Shown here: one piece after another, positions 63,836 through 64,000 of the stretch
Position numbering within the stretch: position 1 is the stretch's first letter
How the letters are laid out: the number at the start of each line of letters is the position of its first letter
The notes under the pieces: model-generated
Told to the model about the DNA's origin: nothing
Database searches by the model: none
What the model saw: the letters and a program-made list of their open reading frames with translations, nothing else
Position numbers and translations under genes: made by a program
Source: Cyanoderma ruficeps
Taxonomy: Eukaryota; Chordata; Aves; Passeriformes; Timaliidae
Assembly: GCA_008694505.1 (NCBI GenBank)
Contig: VZDJ01007747.1
Location: 37,665,201-37,729,200, forward strand
Length of the DNA: 64,000 nucleotides
Reading direction: 5' to 3'

Positions 63836-63877
63836 ACTTGTGTATTTATGTGAGGTATTTGTGTATTTATGCGAGGA
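63836..63877 (+). repeat. Two tandem 21-bp units
   Basis: Unit AYTTGTGTATTTATGYGAGGW occurs twice head to tail with three differences. A local tandem duplication. Confidence 0.88.
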
Positions 63878-64000
63878 AAGAAGTACCATGAGGATAAAGT
63901 CTGGTCCAGAGGCAAGACCCAGATCTCCTGTAAACAATATTGGAAGAAGGGAGAAAAAAAATCCAAACAACATAAAATCATAAATTGATTAAATGTCACT
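63878..64000. other. Window end, nothing recognised
   Basis: Short single-copy stretch with an A-run near 63954-63961; open frames entering it from the window edge are not recognisable. Confidence 0.5.

Overview
The window looks like non-coding DNA from a bird, probably a neoavian or passerine species. The main evidence is a set of 5'-truncated CR1 LINE copies with the typical avian CR1 3' end (AATCAYAGAAT... in reverse orientation), plus two avian-type retroviral LTRs. The background is AT-rich and CpG-poor, with short simple repeats and no mammalian Alu or L1. The species call is an inference; 'bird' is well supported.

I found no protein-coding gene, exon, tRNA, rRNA, known ncRNA or CRISPR array that I can support. 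The longest open frames (about 125 to 154 codons) are no longer than expected by chance in 64 kb of six-frame sequence. None shows a recognisable domain, and several lie opposite one another or run through low-complexity sequence. The window is best read as a gene desert or the inside of a very large intron.

Layout. 1-13 kb: single-copy sequence with one CR1 (1190-1552), one ancient MIR-like SINE (about 3155-3262) and A/T-rich tracts. 13-20 kb: AT tracts, the only plus-strand CR1 (14750-15174) and a minus-strand CR1 (19713-19978). 20-32 kb: three minus-strand CR1 pieces and, at 26881-27376, a minus-strand LTR followed by a primer-binding-site motif matching the tRNA-Trp type used by avian retroviruses, so this is the remnant of a truncated provirus. 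32-46 kb: single-copy sequence with a (TA)/(TACA) microsatellite at 35.3 kb and a perfect 12-bp hairpin at 40.7 kb. 46-51 kb: strongly G/T-rich low-complexity blocks and a CR1 (50467-50780). 51-64 kb: single-copy sequence, a probable solo LTR (56263-56898) with near-identical 6-bp flanks, a weak second MIR-like piece, and small tandem duplications at 61.9 and 63.8 kb.

No genes work together here. The biology visible is retrotransposon insertion and decay, together with local replication-slippage repeats. I did not find an undescribed system. The most informative items are the LTR with its primer binding site, the solo LTR with its candidate target-site duplication, and the ancient SINE remnants.
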